Numbered from the stretch's first letter, positions 15,044 to 24,298 are shown. The stretch: DNA of 64,000 nt from Halalkalibacter krulwichiae (GCF_002109385.1 NZ_CP020814.1:2441501-2505500); one strand, 5' to 3'. Program-made: numbers and translations. Notes: a model not told the origin generated them from the letters alone.

Positions 15044-15487
15044 TCATCCTTTCAGTGTAATTAAGTAATATTGATTTTGTTCAAACACTTTTTCATTTTC
15101 ATGAAACAAAAAAGACCCACCTGTCATAAGCTGGGAGTTTAAAATTATTTGATTGTTTACTATGTTAGATGGACGATCATTAACTTTCTTTTTGAAATCA
15201 AGTAGCTCAATTAATCGACTAGTAATATCGTTTAATTGTTGCTCATCGGCTGTCACAAGCGTAACTTGTACTCTATGCTCATTTGCTACTTCCCTTTGAG
15301 ATAAAGGTACAACGTTATAGACAATGTAAGGATAATCAATAAAACTTCCTTTTTCATTTAGTTGCTCCTTACTAAATGCTTGAGGTCGACCGAAGAAGAT
15401 CTTTAACTTATACTCAAAAGGATAATGATCAAGCAACTCACTAAGTTTTTCATCAGAAGTTAGATACTGAAAGAAGGTAATATTCAT
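15044..15487 (-). CDS. Tail terminator / completion protein
   Basis: The 147-residue protein carries FIDYPYIVYNVVPL and EHRVQVTLVTADEQQLNDI segments, the pattern of SPP1 gp17-like tail completion proteins that cap the tail at the head joint. Its start overlaps the upstream gene by four bases. It directly precedes the tail tube gene, as expected. Confidence 0.72.
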   Translation of the reverse strand: MNITFFQYLTSDEKLSELLDHYPFEYKLKIFFGRPQAFSKEQLNEKGSFIDYPYIVYNVVPLSQREVANEHRVQVTLVTADEQQLNDITSRLIELLDFKKKVNDRPSNIVNNQIILNSQLMTGGSFLFHENEKVFEQNQYYLITLKG

Positions 15488-15819
15488 TTGGGACTCATCC
15501 CCTTAGCAATAATCTGTTGCATATTGCTTTGATTCTGCTCAATTGCATCACGTATGTATGGTTGTCCAGTAATATTACGAACAACACTGCCCTCATGTAC
15601 AACTTCAGCATATTCAACATTATTAGTACCAACTTCAACATCTGAAGAGTCTTCATTATGTTTAACTTCTGAACCTGTGCTTCTCCTAAGATGACCAGTC
15701 TCACCAACTGGTGCTCTCATCTTACTTTCACGTTCCATCAACATACCAATCTCATTAGCTACCTTTTCACGTTTGCTTCTTACGTCTTTAATAGCTTGCT
15801 GAAATTTTAAGTTTTTCAT
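15484..15819 (-). CDS. HK97 gp10-like head-tail joining protein
   Basis: The 111-residue protein has a helical N-terminus with many Lys and Glu and the typical gp10 signature APVGETGHLRRST, followed by VEVGTNNVEYAEVVHEG and a C-terminal helix. It overlaps the preceding gene by one base and the next by four, so the joining cluster is tightly coupled. Confidence 0.82.
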   Translation of the reverse strand: MKNLKFQQAIKDVRSKREKVANEIGMLMERESKMRAPVGETGHLRRSTGSEVKHNEDSSDVEVGTNNVEYAEVVHEGSVVRNITGQPYIRDAIEQNQSNMQQIIAKGMSPK

Positions 15820-16139
15820 TAGTTAGCCCCCTTTCTAATAAGGACTTCATAATGCTTATCATATTTCATAATTTCAGTAACCTTATAAGACTCCTCTAGA
15901 TACTCAATATCTGAAAGAATTTTCAAATCCTCATTTGGTTTACAGAATACACGATTTGTAACTTCAACAAACACACCATAAGTACGTTCTGCTAAAGTAT
16001 TAGAATATGGTTCAACTTCACCCTTAAATGGAGACTTAATTGTTTCAGGATCACCATAGATTGGACGACCAAAAGGATCATAATCAATTACTTGACCATT
16101 TTCTTCAGTAACGATATACAAAGTTTTAGTAAGTCTCAT
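15819..16139 (-). CDS. Head closure protein (SPP1 gp16-like)
   Basis: The 106-residue protein is beta-rich (TLYIVTEENGQVIDYDPFGR, TYGVFVEVTNRVFC) and lies between the connector and the gp10-like gene, the position of the stopper that seals the filled head. It overlaps its neighbours by one and four bases. Assigned by order and size. Confidence 0.68.
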   Translation of the reverse strand: MRLTKTLYIVTEENGQVIDYDPFGRPIYGDPETIKSPFKGEVEPYSNTLAERTYGVFVEVTNRVFCKPNEDLKILSDIEYLEESYKVTEIMKYDKHYEVLIRKGAN

Positions 16140-16441
16140 ACAAATCTCATCCTTCTATTTTCATTTAATCTACGAATAATATCAGGAGGAAGATCATCTC
16201 TATAAGATTCACTTAAACTACCCTTACCTTCTGAAACAATATTTTCAACACCTTTATTTCGATAGTTGAAAACTGCAATATCCTCAGCTAATTCCTCAAG
16301 GGAAGAATTTAGCTCTTTTACATTACAATACGTTAAGACATGATTAGTAGCCCTTGTTAGATAGATCAGAAGAACATTATCTTCACTATTATCATTATCT
16401 TTTAAGTCTAACAGGGCTTTTATATTAGCTATAGAAGGCAT
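16136..16441 (-). CDS. Head-tail connector (gp6/gp15-like adaptor)
   Basis: The 101-residue helical protein begins MPSIANIKALLDLKDNDN and has the pattern of adaptor proteins that bind the portal ring (LLIYLTRATNHVLTYCNV, DIAVFNYRNKG). GGGG precedes the start. It follows the small capsid-associated gene and leads the joining cluster. Confidence 0.78.
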   Translation of the reverse strand: MPSIANIKALLDLKDNDNSEDNVLLIYLTRATNHVLTYCNVKELNSSLEELAEDIAVFNYRNKGVENIVSEGKGSLSESYRDDLPPDIIRRLNENRRMRFV

Positions 16442-16452
16442 AATTTAACCCC

Positions 16453-16617
16453 CTATTCCTTAGGCTTCGTTTTAGTAACTCGCTTAGTAGTTGCTGCTTT
16501 GCTTGTAGACTTAACTTCCCTTACCTCTTCATAATTAGCATCTTTTTTACAACGCTTAATATGATCAGGATCTACTACTTCCCAAACGAGACCAGTTAGT
16601 TTATTTTTAAATTTCAA
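16453..16617 (-). CDS. Small basic protein between capsid and connector genes (54 aa)
   Basis: The frame starts at TTG with AAGGAGTGA eight bases upstream. The N-terminal part (MKFKNKLTGLVWEVVDPDH) looks like a small beta domain, and the C-terminus is a Lys/Thr-rich tail (SKAATTKRVTKTKPKE). Short genes of this type commonly sit between the capsid and connector genes of Bacillus siphophages. Function unknown; the basic tail could contact DNA or capsid. Confidence 0.7.
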   Translation of the reverse strand: MKFKNKLTGLVWEVVDPDHIKRCKKDANYEEVREVKSTSKAATTKRVTKTKPKE

Positions 16618-16642
16618 TTACATCACTCCTTACTATTAAAAA

Positions 16643-16667
16643 AGAGATAGAGCAAAGCCCTATCCCT
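16643..16667 (-). terminator. Terminator after the major capsid gene
   Basis: AGGGATAGGGC pairs with GCTCTATCTCT around TTT and is followed by a T run on the minus strand. Confidence 0.8.
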
Positions 16668-16678
16668 CATGTATTTGA

Positions 16679-17497
16679 TTATTGATTAGTAATAGTAGCC
16701 GTAAGAACCGCTAAAGCTTCTGGACGAATTACTTCAGCACCGTATACAAATAAACCACGAACACCATCAGCAAAGCTATTTTCTAAGCGCATTGCCTCTG
16801 TCTTCTCAATCTGCTTACCATAACCAATAGCTTGCTTATTTAGTGCCATAATTTTTAACTTACCGTTAGTATTTGGCAATTCTTCAGATACAACAACTTG
16901 CATGCCGTTTATCTTCTGCCCTTCAACTACACCATTTTCAAGAACAGTAGGATTCTTTGTGAAACGATCATCTTTGGATAATAGTCCCAACACTTCTGAT
17001 TCAATAATGACAAAGCGATTAGCTTTAGGTACTTTCTTTTTTGAAAGCTTAGTACCAAGATCAACAATCTTGTCATAAACATTAAGTTTATCTAGTGCGA
17101 CCGGTTCAGCATCACTTCCAATAACATTATCTTCATGAGCACCAGTGTATAGACCGAGAACAAATGTATCAATTTTTTCTTTTGCATTATCCGCTTCTTG
17201 TTCTGTATAAGCGCTTAACACATCCCCTTTTGCTTGAACCGCATCCACGTCATCACAAGTAATAGCAAAGTATTTCTTTTGATCCATGTGTAGTTCAACA
17301 GGAGTTGTACTTACTGAATTCCAATCAATAGAACCTTCATAATCTTTAAGTTCCGAAGCTCCAATACGGTTAAATATAATTTTATTACCTTCAATTCGTA
17401 CTGGTGGAGTAGTAATAACCTCCGCTACTGAAGCCTTTGTATAATTTGCTAATAAACGAGAGTCCCATACTGCTGGAATAAATGATTGTACTGACAT
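16679..17497 (-). CDS. Major capsid protein
   Basis: The 272-residue protein begins MSVQSFIPAVWDSRLLANY and shows the features of P22/HK97-fold coat proteins: EGNKIIFNRIGASELKDYEG, DCDDVDAVQ-like middle, TFVLGLYTGAHED, and NRFVIIESEVLGLL. It lies between scaffold and connector genes and has its own terminator, consistent with high expression. Confidence 0.88.
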   Translation of the reverse strand: MSVQSFIPAVWDSRLLANYTKASVAEVITTPPVRIEGNKIIFNRIGASELKDYEGSIDWNSVSTTPVELHMDQKKYFAITCDDVDAVQAKGDVLSAYTEQEADNAKEKIDTFVLGLYTGAHEDNVIGSDAEPVALDKLNVYDKIVDLGTKLSKKKVPKANRFVIIESEVLGLLSKDDRFTKNPTVLENGVVEGQKINGMQVVVSEELPNTNGKLKIMALNKQAIGYGKQIEKTEAMRLENSFADGVRGLFVYGAEVIRPEALAVLTATITNQ

Positions 17498-17567
17498 ATT
17501 AATATCACCTTTACCTTTTCTAATTTATGTATAGTGCTTATTTAACGTCTAGCCCGAAAGACAATTA

Positions 17568-18209
17568 TTATTGTGCTAATGCTTCATCAACTAATGATTG
17601 ATCAAGCTTGCTAATTTCTTCTACTGACATTGATTGAAGTTGTTCACGAGTAATTGTTGTTGGTTTATCTCCATCTTTTGGAGTAAAACCATTAGACTTT
17701 AATTTCTCATTCACAACTGTTTGAAGATGACTAGACCAAACATCTTTTAAACTTGCCAAGTTAGCCTCTGTTGCCTCTTTACTCTTTGTACCTTTTTCAT
17801 CATCTTCACTTTCTATTTTGATAAAATAGTCTATAAGATCCGTAGGCAATGAATTGTCTGAAGCAAATTTAAAAGCTGAATTACGAAGAGTCTCACGTAA
17901 TTTATCCTGTTCTAACTTTTGAAATTTTCGTTCTAATTCTTCATATCTCAAATCTTTATCATCTTTATTACTAGTTCGCTTAGTTAACTCATCAGTAATA
18001 ATTTTTTCAAGGTTGTTGCTTTTCCATGATTCCAATCCACGACTAAAGTAACTATCTAAACGTGGTTGTAAAAGCTTCTTCCCATCCTCTGTATCAAGAA
18101 AAGTTGTTACTCCCTCAGGTGTTACTTGAGATAACCCCTCAAGGTATGCTTTCACTTCTTCTTGATCTTTGTTTTCTTCTAAAAACTTCTTAATTTCTTC
18201 TAATGTCAT
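17568..18209 (-). CDS. Capsid scaffolding protein (DUF4355-like)
   Basis: The start is placed at ATG 18209, with AGGAGG seven bases upstream, giving 213 residues. The protein is highly charged and helical with a coiled coil near residues 75-115 (RYEELERKFQKLEQDKLRE). A C-terminal acidic helix could hold the capsid-binding part. It lies directly upstream of the capsid gene, the usual scaffold position. Confidence 0.8.
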   Translation of the reverse strand: MTLEEIKKFLEENKDQEEVKAYLEGLSQVTPEGVTTFLDTEDGKKLLQPRLDSYFSRGLESWKSNNLEKIITDELTKRTSNKDDKDLRYEELERKFQKLEQDKLRETLRNSAFKFASDNSLPTDLIDYFIKIESEDDEKGTKSKEATEANLASLKDVWSSHLQTVVNEKLKSNGFTPKDGDKPTTITREQLQSMSVEEISKLDQSLVDEALAQ

Positions 18210-18309
18210 AATTAGCCTCCTACCCTTTATGTCCGAAGCCATAAAGTGCAACATTTTTGTTTTTCACGCTGTTCTTTTACGTCTGCAACATGAAAAAAGA
18301 CATAATAAA

Positions 18310-18334
18310 AAAGCTAACCAAATTGATTAGCTTT
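18310..18334 (-). terminator. Terminator overlapping the end of the head morphogenesis gene
   Basis: AAAGCTAA and TTAGCTTT form an 8-bp stem followed by T on the minus strand. The first arm lies in the last codons of the gene. Confidence 0.75.
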
Positions 18335-19180
18335 TGCCCATTCCTCATACGTTTGATAAGGAATGTTTTCCCTTGTTTCATTGTCTCTTCTGATATTTGT
18401 ACCACCTTCAATAACTGGGACAATATCGCATTTACAATTTGGATGATACGGAACAACAGGACGAATTGAATCATTAAGATCAAAGATTTGCCCATCTAAG
18501 TCGGCACAATCAGCACATGTATTAGCTTCAAGAGTAGCCAACCATTGAACCTGTTGAATTCCATTCTCTTCATAGACCTTTTCTCTTGATTCAGTGATTA
18601 TATGCGCTGTTTCAGTACGTACTAACCTTTGAGACTGATAAGCCTTGCTATCAAACTGCTCATCAAACACTTTTGCAATCTTTTCTAGCTTATGACCTTC
18701 TCTAATTCCCCTTTCAAGGTTAGTAGATAAAGCCTCTTTTAATGCTTGCTGATTTCTCCAAATACGCTCGGAGAAGTGCGCACCTGACCAATCTTGATTA
18801 ATAAAACTATCAAGAACAGATTGATTTTCTCGTTCAAAATTAATACCAACACCTATATTTTGCTCTAGAGTGTAAGCACTTCTATAATACGATTCAGTGA
18901 ACGCTGCACCTAGAATAGCTGTAATAGTAACAACTTCAAAAGTTGAAATAGTATTTAATTCTTGATCAAGTTGCTCTTCAAATTGAGACATAACACCAGT
19001 AAGATAGACTTGGTTATAGTCAATCACTCCATCCTCTGCATAGTCCATATATAATGAAGCAAGTAGTTGTTTGACCTTCTCTTTACTACCTTTATACTGA
19101 TTTAAGACAACATCATAATCATTATCAGATTGCTCCAATAACTCTTCTAGGATTTTTAATAAATCATCATTCAGCGCCAT
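18314..19180 (-). CDS. Minor head / head morphogenesis protein (SPP1 gp7, Mu F type)
   Basis: The 288-residue protein ends in the signature of this family: RTETAHIITESREKVYEENG, CADCADLDGQIF with two paired Cys, and PYHPNCKCDIVPV. The N-terminal half is helical. It overlaps the portal gene by 14 bp, typical of portal plus gp7 pairs. Family members enter the procapsid through the portal and influence DNA ejection. Confidence 0.9.
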   Translation of the reverse strand: MALNDDLLKILEELLEQSDNDYDVVLNQYKGSKEKVKQLLASLYMDYAEDGVIDYNQVYLTGVMSQFEEQLDQELNTISTFEVVTITAILGAAFTESYYRSAYTLEQNIGVGINFERENQSVLDSFINQDWSGAHFSERIWRNQQALKEALSTNLERGIREGHKLEKIAKVFDEQFDSKAYQSQRLVRTETAHIITESREKVYEENGIQQVQWLATLEANTCADCADLDGQIFDLNDSIRPVVPYHPNCKCDIVPVIEGGTNIRRDNETRENIPYQTYEEWAKANQFG

Positions 19181-20489
19181 TGTTACTACCTAATATTTGT
19201 TGGTTACGATTTCTTAAATCTGCATCTAATCCAGTAGAATCAAGTCCATTTTTGAGTTTCTTAATTTCAAGCGAAGGTTCTTGGATTTTTGGATGCCAAC
19301 TAAGGAGCGTTTCTAGGGGGACTATATTTACTAATTTAGCAATTTGATCTGTGATTGCTGCTTCATCTGCAGGAATATCCCTCGAAAACTTGAACGAAAT
19401 GTCTGAAGGCTCATAATCCTTACCTTGTTTATTTAACATAGTAACAATCATGCGAATACGCTTTCTAAGTGCTTTCTCCATCTTACGTTCTTTCATACTA
19501 CTTTTAGTTTCGAGTCCGAAAAGGTGAAATTTAAGTGCCTGACCTGACAAATTACTGGAGAATTTAGAAGATGTTAAACGAGGAGTATCTGATTGCTCAT
19601 GAATTAAATGATCAAGTGTTTCGTATAAATTATTTTGAAACTCTGCATTAGCATCTTTCGTTAAAAACTTGGCTTGCCCAACGTCATCTAACAAAAGAAC
19701 TCCATCTTGTTTCATTTTCTCAATATCTTCTTTTTCTGTGGCTTTATACCCTGCTAAGATTAAATACGCATTTACAAAACTTTCATTGCTATTAATCGCA
19801 TCTGAAAGTAAAGTGTTTATTGCATCTACTTGAGTAATAATTTCCTCAAAATCGCCTTGTTCTTCTTCATTATTTAGGTAAATCGTAATTGGCACTTCAC
19901 CAAAATAATGCTCAAGATCATTTTCATTATTATCTGAAACGTATGTATTCCCACCATCACTAGAAATAAAGTGATATATTCCATTTTCATCATATACTTC
20001 TACCTTTATTTCCTTTGAATTATCATCTTTTTTCAATTCCCAATAACGTAAACCAAAGAGAATATTATTTTTACTATCTCTTTCAATGTACATTTCAAGT
20101 GGACTGTAATGATTAAATCGTATGTTTCCATTCCTATCAATAAAGTAAAGCTCATAGCATTTACCGTATATCGAGAAAGTCTTAATGATTTCAGCGTTTG
20201 TATCTTCTTCATTATTAAGATAATTAATCATCTTTATGTCATTCAAGAAATTTTGATTTCCTGATTGTGATACATAAGCTAATGGCATAGAAGCAAAATA
20301 GCCTAACATGGTATTGATAATCTTCTTTGGATAAAGTGTAACTACCTTATTGTTCGGCTTATGTTTGTCCGGCAATTTCCGTGACAAGATTTTATGCTTG
20401 CCTATATAATAATCAAATAACTTTTGATACCTGGGTAATTCAAGCTTATGCTTCTTAATAGCTTCTTTAATTTGATTGCTTGTAACCAA
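19167..20489 (-). CDS. Phage portal protein (SPP1 gp6 type)
   Basis: The 440-residue protein forms the ring through which DNA is packaged. It has the usual N-terminal wing (IINTMLGYFASMPLAYVS), the EGDFEEIITQVDAINTLLSD region with the family NDxxD-like pattern, and the LSGQALKFHLFGLETKSS segment that marks SPP1-like portals. It lies between terminase and head genes and overlaps the next gene. Confidence 0.92.
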   Translation of the reverse strand: MVTSNQIKEAIKKHKLELPRYQKLFDYYIGKHKILSRKLPDKHKPNNKVVTLYPKKIINTMLGYFASMPLAYVSQSGNQNFLNDIKMINYLNNEEDTNAEIIKTFSIYGKCYELYFIDRNGNIRFNHYSPLEMYIERDSKNNILFGLRYWELKKDDNSKEIKVEVYDENGIYHFISSDGGNTYVSDNNENDLEHYFGEVPITIYLNNEEEQGDFEEIITQVDAINTLLSDAINSNESFVNAYLILAGYKATEKEDIEKMKQDGVLLLDDVGQAKFLTKDANAEFQNNLYETLDHLIHEQSDTPRLTSSKFSSNLSGQALKFHLFGLETKSSMKERKMEKALRKRIRMIVTMLNKQGKDYEPSDISFKFSRDIPADEAAITDQIAKLVNIVPLETLLSWHPKIQEPSLEIKKLKNGLDSTGLDADLRNRNQQILGSNNGAE

Positions 20490-20500
20490 TGCCTAACCTC

Positions 20501-22105
20501 CTATATTCCTAACATTTTTCTATCTATCGTTTGAATGCGTTTATTCCCTTTTAGCATCTGAACAGCACCAAATAAGCTATCTGGACAATCATCAAATTTG
20601 GATTTAGAAGAATAATCCTTTATTTGAGTGTTGTACGTATGATTATCAGAATTGAAAAGAATGTCACCTGAGTTCACTTCCGGCTGTAATGATTCAATTC
20701 TAGATTCTTTCTTTCCTTTTGAATGCACACCAATAATAGGAAGGTACAAACTTTCCTTCCATAGCGCTTCTTCAAATTTTTGTTTCATGTATGACTGTGC
20801 TTGAATCGTTTCAAATCCAATACGATCAACAGGAAACGTATGTATTTTCTTCGCTGCTATTTTGAATAGTTCATCAGGTAAGACTTTGTGCATAGAACCA
20901 TCAAGAATATATTTTTGTTTCGTTTTCGTATGTTCTCCAAGAATGGTTATTGCGCTAAAGTCATTCCTTTTACCAGCTTTAATGGCTGGATCTATATACA
21001 TAACAATATCTAATTCATTTAACTCAGGTAGAGACTTCCAATATTGAATCTTTTGGAATATGTATTCACCTGCAGATTTAGGTTGATTCATTAACTCTTT
21101 CCAAAATGATATCTCACCATCATCTATTTTCTTTTTCATTAAGTCATAGTAAGTCCAACGTTCATTCCATAAAACTTGAGTACCTTTTAACATTTCCTCT
21201 TTATGCTCATTGAAATAAGAAAAAGCTGTTTCTTCCCTATCCTCATCTTCCCTATTTGTATAGAGTGATTCCCAATGGCTCCATAAATCTAACGCATCAC
21301 TAAAAGTAATGACCGCTTGCTTTCTAACCTTTTTCCAACCAGTAGTATCAGGATCAAGAATGTCTGAAATTAAATCATCTTCTGATAAAGTTGTCCCTAC
21401 TAGGAGATAGTTAGAATAAGAATCACCTAAATTAAGAACCGATTCTTTGAATAAGTTTTTAACCTTTTCATTCTTAGATTCAGATTCAACCATTCCATCA
21501 GTAACCATATCATCACAAAGACAAAGCTGTGGTCTAAGACCTTTCCATTTGATCCCCCTGAGAGTTCCAAGGATACCTCTAGCCATGATACATGAATCAT
21601 TCTTTAGCCATATCTCTTGCGCTGACCACTTTTCACTAGACTTTAATTCTCCAAAGTCTTCAATAATTGCTTCATTAGAAGTTACCTCAGCCTTAATATC
21701 ATTCATTAATGCTACTGCTAAATCATCTGAAGCAGAAAGTAATAAAATGAATCGAATACGCTTGAAAAGGATTAAATGAAGAGGTGTAAGGAAGGAAACT
21801 ATAGTGGATTTTCCGTGATTACGTGGGACTGCGTAGATTAAACGTTGTCCTTCTTTATGGAGAAGATCATCTAACTCTAATAATAGTTCACGTTGAAACT
21901 CACCAAATTCTCTCCAGAACACTTTAGGAAAGTAAGCTAATGCAAAGTACTCAGCATCTATTTGTGCGAGCTTTTTCCGTAAACCATTCTGACCAATGAG
22001 ATTATTTTTGTGTGAAATGAGGAGTTGTTCTATTTCAGAAGGAGAGAAATGTTTTTGAAGATATGTGAGAAGAAGTTGTTTTTCATTTGTGCTTAATGTG
22101 CTCAA
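20501..22105 (-). CDS. terL: Terminase large subunit
   Basis: The start is TTG 22105 because GGAGGTGA lies upstream; a longer frame has no ribosome site. The 534-residue protein has Walker A PRNHGKST at residues 94-101, Walker B LCLCDD at 194-199 and a C-terminal RNase H-like nuclease domain whose first Asp is in MYIDPAIKAGKRNDF. It packages DNA into proheads with the portal and small terminase. Uniquely here a serine recombinase gene separates it from terS. Confidence 0.93.
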   Translation of the reverse strand: MSTLSTNEKQLLLTYLQKHFSPSEIEQLLISHKNNLIGQNGLRKKLAQIDAEYFALAYFPKVFWREFGEFQRELLLELDDLLHKEGQRLIYAVPRNHGKSTIVSFLTPLHLILFKRIRFILLLSASDDLAVALMNDIKAEVTSNEAIIEDFGELKSSEKWSAQEIWLKNDSCIMARGILGTLRGIKWKGLRPQLCLCDDMVTDGMVESESKNEKVKNLFKESVLNLGDSYSNYLLVGTTLSEDDLISDILDPDTTGWKKVRKQAVITFSDALDLWSHWESLYTNREDEDREETAFSYFNEHKEEMLKGTQVLWNERWTYYDLMKKKIDDGEISFWKELMNQPKSAGEYIFQKIQYWKSLPELNELDIVMYIDPAIKAGKRNDFSAITILGEHTKTKQKYILDGSMHKVLPDELFKIAAKKIHTFPVDRIGFETIQAQSYMKQKFEEALWKESLYLPIIGVHSKGKKESRIESLQPEVNSGDILFNSDNHTYNTQIKDYSSKSKFDDCPDSLFGAVQMLKGNKRIQTIDRKMLGI

Positions 22106-22230
22106 GCGTTCACCTCCAATTTTTAAGGGTAGAAAATACCACAAATTTTCTTAATGTGACTGTTGCAGGGATATTTGACTCAAGAATAGAATACCCCTAC
22201 CTCTATTAATTTGAACAAAAAGAAAAGCCA

Positions 22231-22791
22231 TCACTTATCTGTGACCGCCTTCTTCTTGGCTCTAATTAATGTACTTTTACTAATTCCTGTTCTTTCTTCT
22301 ACTTGCTTATAAGAGTTAGTTTCTAATAGCTCTAGAGCGTGCTCTATTTGCTTCTTACTATACTTGTTTGGTCTTCCTTCTCTGAAGTCCTCACGCTGCT
22401 TAGCAATAGCCTTACCTTCTTGTGTACGTTCCACTATCATATCACGCTCAAACTCAGCAAATGAACTCATAATGTTAAAGATAAGTCTACCTGTTGGTGT
22501 ATCTTCCACTAGCCCCATATTAAGCACATGAACCTTTACACCCTTTTCAAATAACCTTTTAACTGTTTGAATAGCATCTACTGTGGAACGTGCAAAGCGG
22601 TCTAATTTAGTTACAACAAGAGTATCACCTTTACTTAATTTAGAAAGCAACTCCTGAAATTGTGGTCTATCTGATTTAGTACCAGTAAACTTTTCATCAT
22701 AGATAATTTCACAACCTTCATTCTTTAAAGAATTGATCTGCGATTCTAAATCTTGACCAACTGTTGATACTCTTGCGTAACCATATTTCAT
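22231..22791 (-). CDS. Serine recombinase (resolvase/invertase family)
   Basis: The 186-residue protein has the catalytic serine in YARVSTVGQ, the conserved arginines in KLDRFARS and [14 protein letters not shown], and a C-terminal HTH ([21 protein letters not shown]). That is the size of Tn3-type resolvases and Hin-type invertases. It sits between terS and terL with no transposase or obvious invertible segment nearby. Repeated TGACAC boxes upstream could be its res site. Phage-plasmids use such enzymes to resolve dimers. Confidence 0.93.
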   Translation of the reverse strand: MKYGYARVSTVGQDLESQINSLKNEGCEIIYDEKFTGTKSDRPQFQELLSKLSKGDTLVVTKLDRFARSTVDAIQTVKRLFEKGVKVHVLNMGLVEDTPTGRLIFNIMSSFAEFERDMIVERTQEGKAIAKQREDFREGRPNKYSKKQIEHALELLETNSYKQVEERTGISKSTLIRAKKKAVTDK

Positions 22792-22819
22792 TTAAAGCAC
22801 CGCCTTATCAGCATATATT

Positions 22820-22905
22820 TATGACACTAAGTAATGACACCTTTGTATATACTGATACTACTACACTGAATTGTCAGTGTCAATACCTTTAAGTTATGAC
22901 ACCGA
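22820..22905. promoter_or_regulatory. Candidate res site of the serine recombinase
   Basis: TGACAC occurs at 22822, 22835 and 22897 and as GTGTCA at 22877, in an 85-bp stretch just upstream of the recombinase gene. Paired, partly inverted boxes beside the gene are typical of resolvase sites, and would also allow autoregulation. Confidence 0.5.
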
Positions 22906-22921
22906 TAAGAACAAAAAAATA

Positions 22922-23329
22922 TTACTCTTCTTCCTTCTTATCCTTCAACATATCCATAAGCTCATTGTAATCTTCGTCATTGCTTTTCTTATCTTCAATG
23001 ATTAAAGTCTTACTGTTAAGCCCAGCCTTCTCCAAGATTGACTGAATAGCTTGTAAACGTGCATAGACTGTTTTGTTATCCTTAATCTCACCATTTGCCA
23101 TTTTAACAAGTTCTTTAGACAGTTTCTTACTTGATACCTTAAATGTATTAAGAGCATCATGTAATGATTCAGTTGCTAAAGAATCTATGTATTCTTGTGC
23201 CTCCGGTTTCTTCAAAAGATTATAAATTGATTTACGATCAGCATAGCCACACTCCTCAGCAATCTGTTGTACAGTGTGCATACCTTCATAATACATTCTG
23301 ATAGCTTTTAATTGATTATCTTTTAACAT
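22922..23329 (-). CDS. terS: Terminase small subunit
   Basis: The 135-residue protein starts with a DNA-binding HTH (LKAIRMYYEGMHTVQQIAEE, DRKSIYNLLKKPEAQEY) and continues with an oligomerisation helix bundle and an acidic tail, the layout of small terminases. It recognises the pac or cos site, not identified here. It is the first gene of the packaging module and follows an intergenic promoter region shared with the divergent HEPN gene. Confidence 0.85.
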   Translation of the reverse strand: MLKDNQLKAIRMYYEGMHTVQQIAEECGYADRKSIYNLLKKPEAQEYIDSLATESLHDALNTFKVSSKKLSKELVKMANGEIKDNKTVYARLQAIQSILEKAGLNSKTLIIEDKKSNDEDYNELMDMLKDKKEEE

Positions 23330-23383
23330 ACCCTCACCCCCTATATTGTGTAAAATCGAGAACCTATTTGCCCTATATTTATC

Positions 23384-23411
23384 TTAAACTCAAATCAATT
23401 CATGCTATAAT
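23384..23411 (+). promoter_or_regulatory. SigA-type promoter of the HEPN gene
   Basis: TTAAAC (23384-23389) and TATAAT (23406-23411) are separated by 16 bp, 18 bp upstream of the start codon. Confidence 0.6.
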
Positions 23412-23428
23412 TGTACTGAGGTGATTGA

Positions 23429-24070
23429 ATGTCTTCATACGTTATTATGACTAATAGACAAATGGATAAAAAGCTCACCATTTACTATCCTATAGAACAA
23501 TATAAAGAATACGCAGAACTAATTGAAACTCACTTATCAAAAAAGTCTCAATGGTTTGCAGATGAAGCTAAAAAATTATCACCAGAAGAATATGAAGAAT
23601 TTGAGACTTTTTATTCTGATGATTGGTACAACCATAGATTTGTTTATTCTCAAACGCACCGTAAATCTTTATTTAATACCATATACTCATTCCTTGAAAA
23701 GACACTTCTTAATATTTGTCAGAAACAGGACAAGTCTAATAAGTCTCTAGTTAAATATAGCGATATTAATGGTAAAGGAATAGATAAATCCAGAACATAC
23801 TTAACAAAAGTAATAGGTATCAATATCCCTCAAACAGACTGGGAAATACTAAAATCTTATCAATCAATAAGAAATTCACTCGCTCACAATGATGGGGAAA
23901 ATATTAGTCAGAATGATAAAATCCCTCCAGCAATTCGTAAAGTTGAATCGATTCGTATCGAAAACGACAGAATTAAATTAGATCCAGAAGCTTGTGAGAA
24001 ATTTCTAGATAAGATTGAAAACTTTCTTAGTAACATCCATGACCAATGCTACAGCACAGAAAAGGAGTAA
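23429..24070 (+). CDS. HEPN-like protein, opposite to the phage operon
   Basis: The 213-residue protein is mainly helical and contains IRNSLAHND, an R-x4-H motif (Arg148, His153) typical of HEPN domains, many of which are RNases in defence or toxin systems. It has its own promoter, the ribosome site GAGGTGATTG and a terminator, and points against its neighbours between the early genes and terS. That is a common position for superinfection-defence cargo. No antitoxin partner is adjacent, and the RNase activity is not proven by the motif alone. Confidence 0.7.
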   Translation: MSSYVIMTNRQMDKKLTIYYPIEQYKEYAELIETHLSKKSQWFADEAKKLSPEEYEEFETFYSDDWYNHRFVYSQTHRKSLFNTIYSFLEKTLLNICQKQDKSNKSLVKYSDINGKGIDKSRTYLTKVIGINIPQTDWEILKSYQSIRNSLAHNDGENISQNDKIPPAIRKVESIRIENDRIKLDPEACEKFLDKIENFLSNIHDQCYSTEKE

Positions 24071-24087
24071 CCTCAATTACCCTTTTC
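24059..24087 (+). terminator. Terminator of the HEPN gene
   Basis: GAAAAGG and GTAA pair with TTAC and CCTTTTC around CCTCAA, followed by a T-rich stretch. It overlaps the stop codon. Confidence 0.8.
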
Positions 24088-24088
24088 T

Positions 24089-24250
24089 TCATTTTTCCTC
24101 ACCTATCCGCTTATCCATCTTCTTATCAATCATCCTAAACAAACTCCTCATCACTATCTTCTTTCCCTCTTCATCAGAGCTATCATGAATCCTTACTAAC
24201 TCTCTAATCTGTTGTTCAAATAAATCTGACATATTCTTATATTCACTCAT
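24089..24250 (-). CDS. Small charged element protein (53 aa)
   Basis: The start is ATG 24250 (MSEYKNMSDLFEQQIREL) with AAGGAA eight bases upstream. The protein is helical, highly charged and ends RMIDKKMDKRIGEEK. It follows a terminator and converges on the HEPN gene. Function unknown. Confidence 0.6.
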   Translation of the reverse strand: MSEYKNMSDLFEQQIRELVRIHDSSDEEGKKIVMRSLFRMIDKKMDKRIGEEK

Positions 24251-24274
24251 GTTTAATTCCTTCCATATAAAAAA

Positions 24275-24291
24275 GCACCCCAAACGGATGC
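24275..24291 (-). terminator. Terminator after the DUF4177-like gene
   Basis: GCATCC and GGGTGC form a 6-bp stem, followed by six T on the minus strand. Confidence 0.6.
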
Positions 24292-24298
24292 CGATTTT

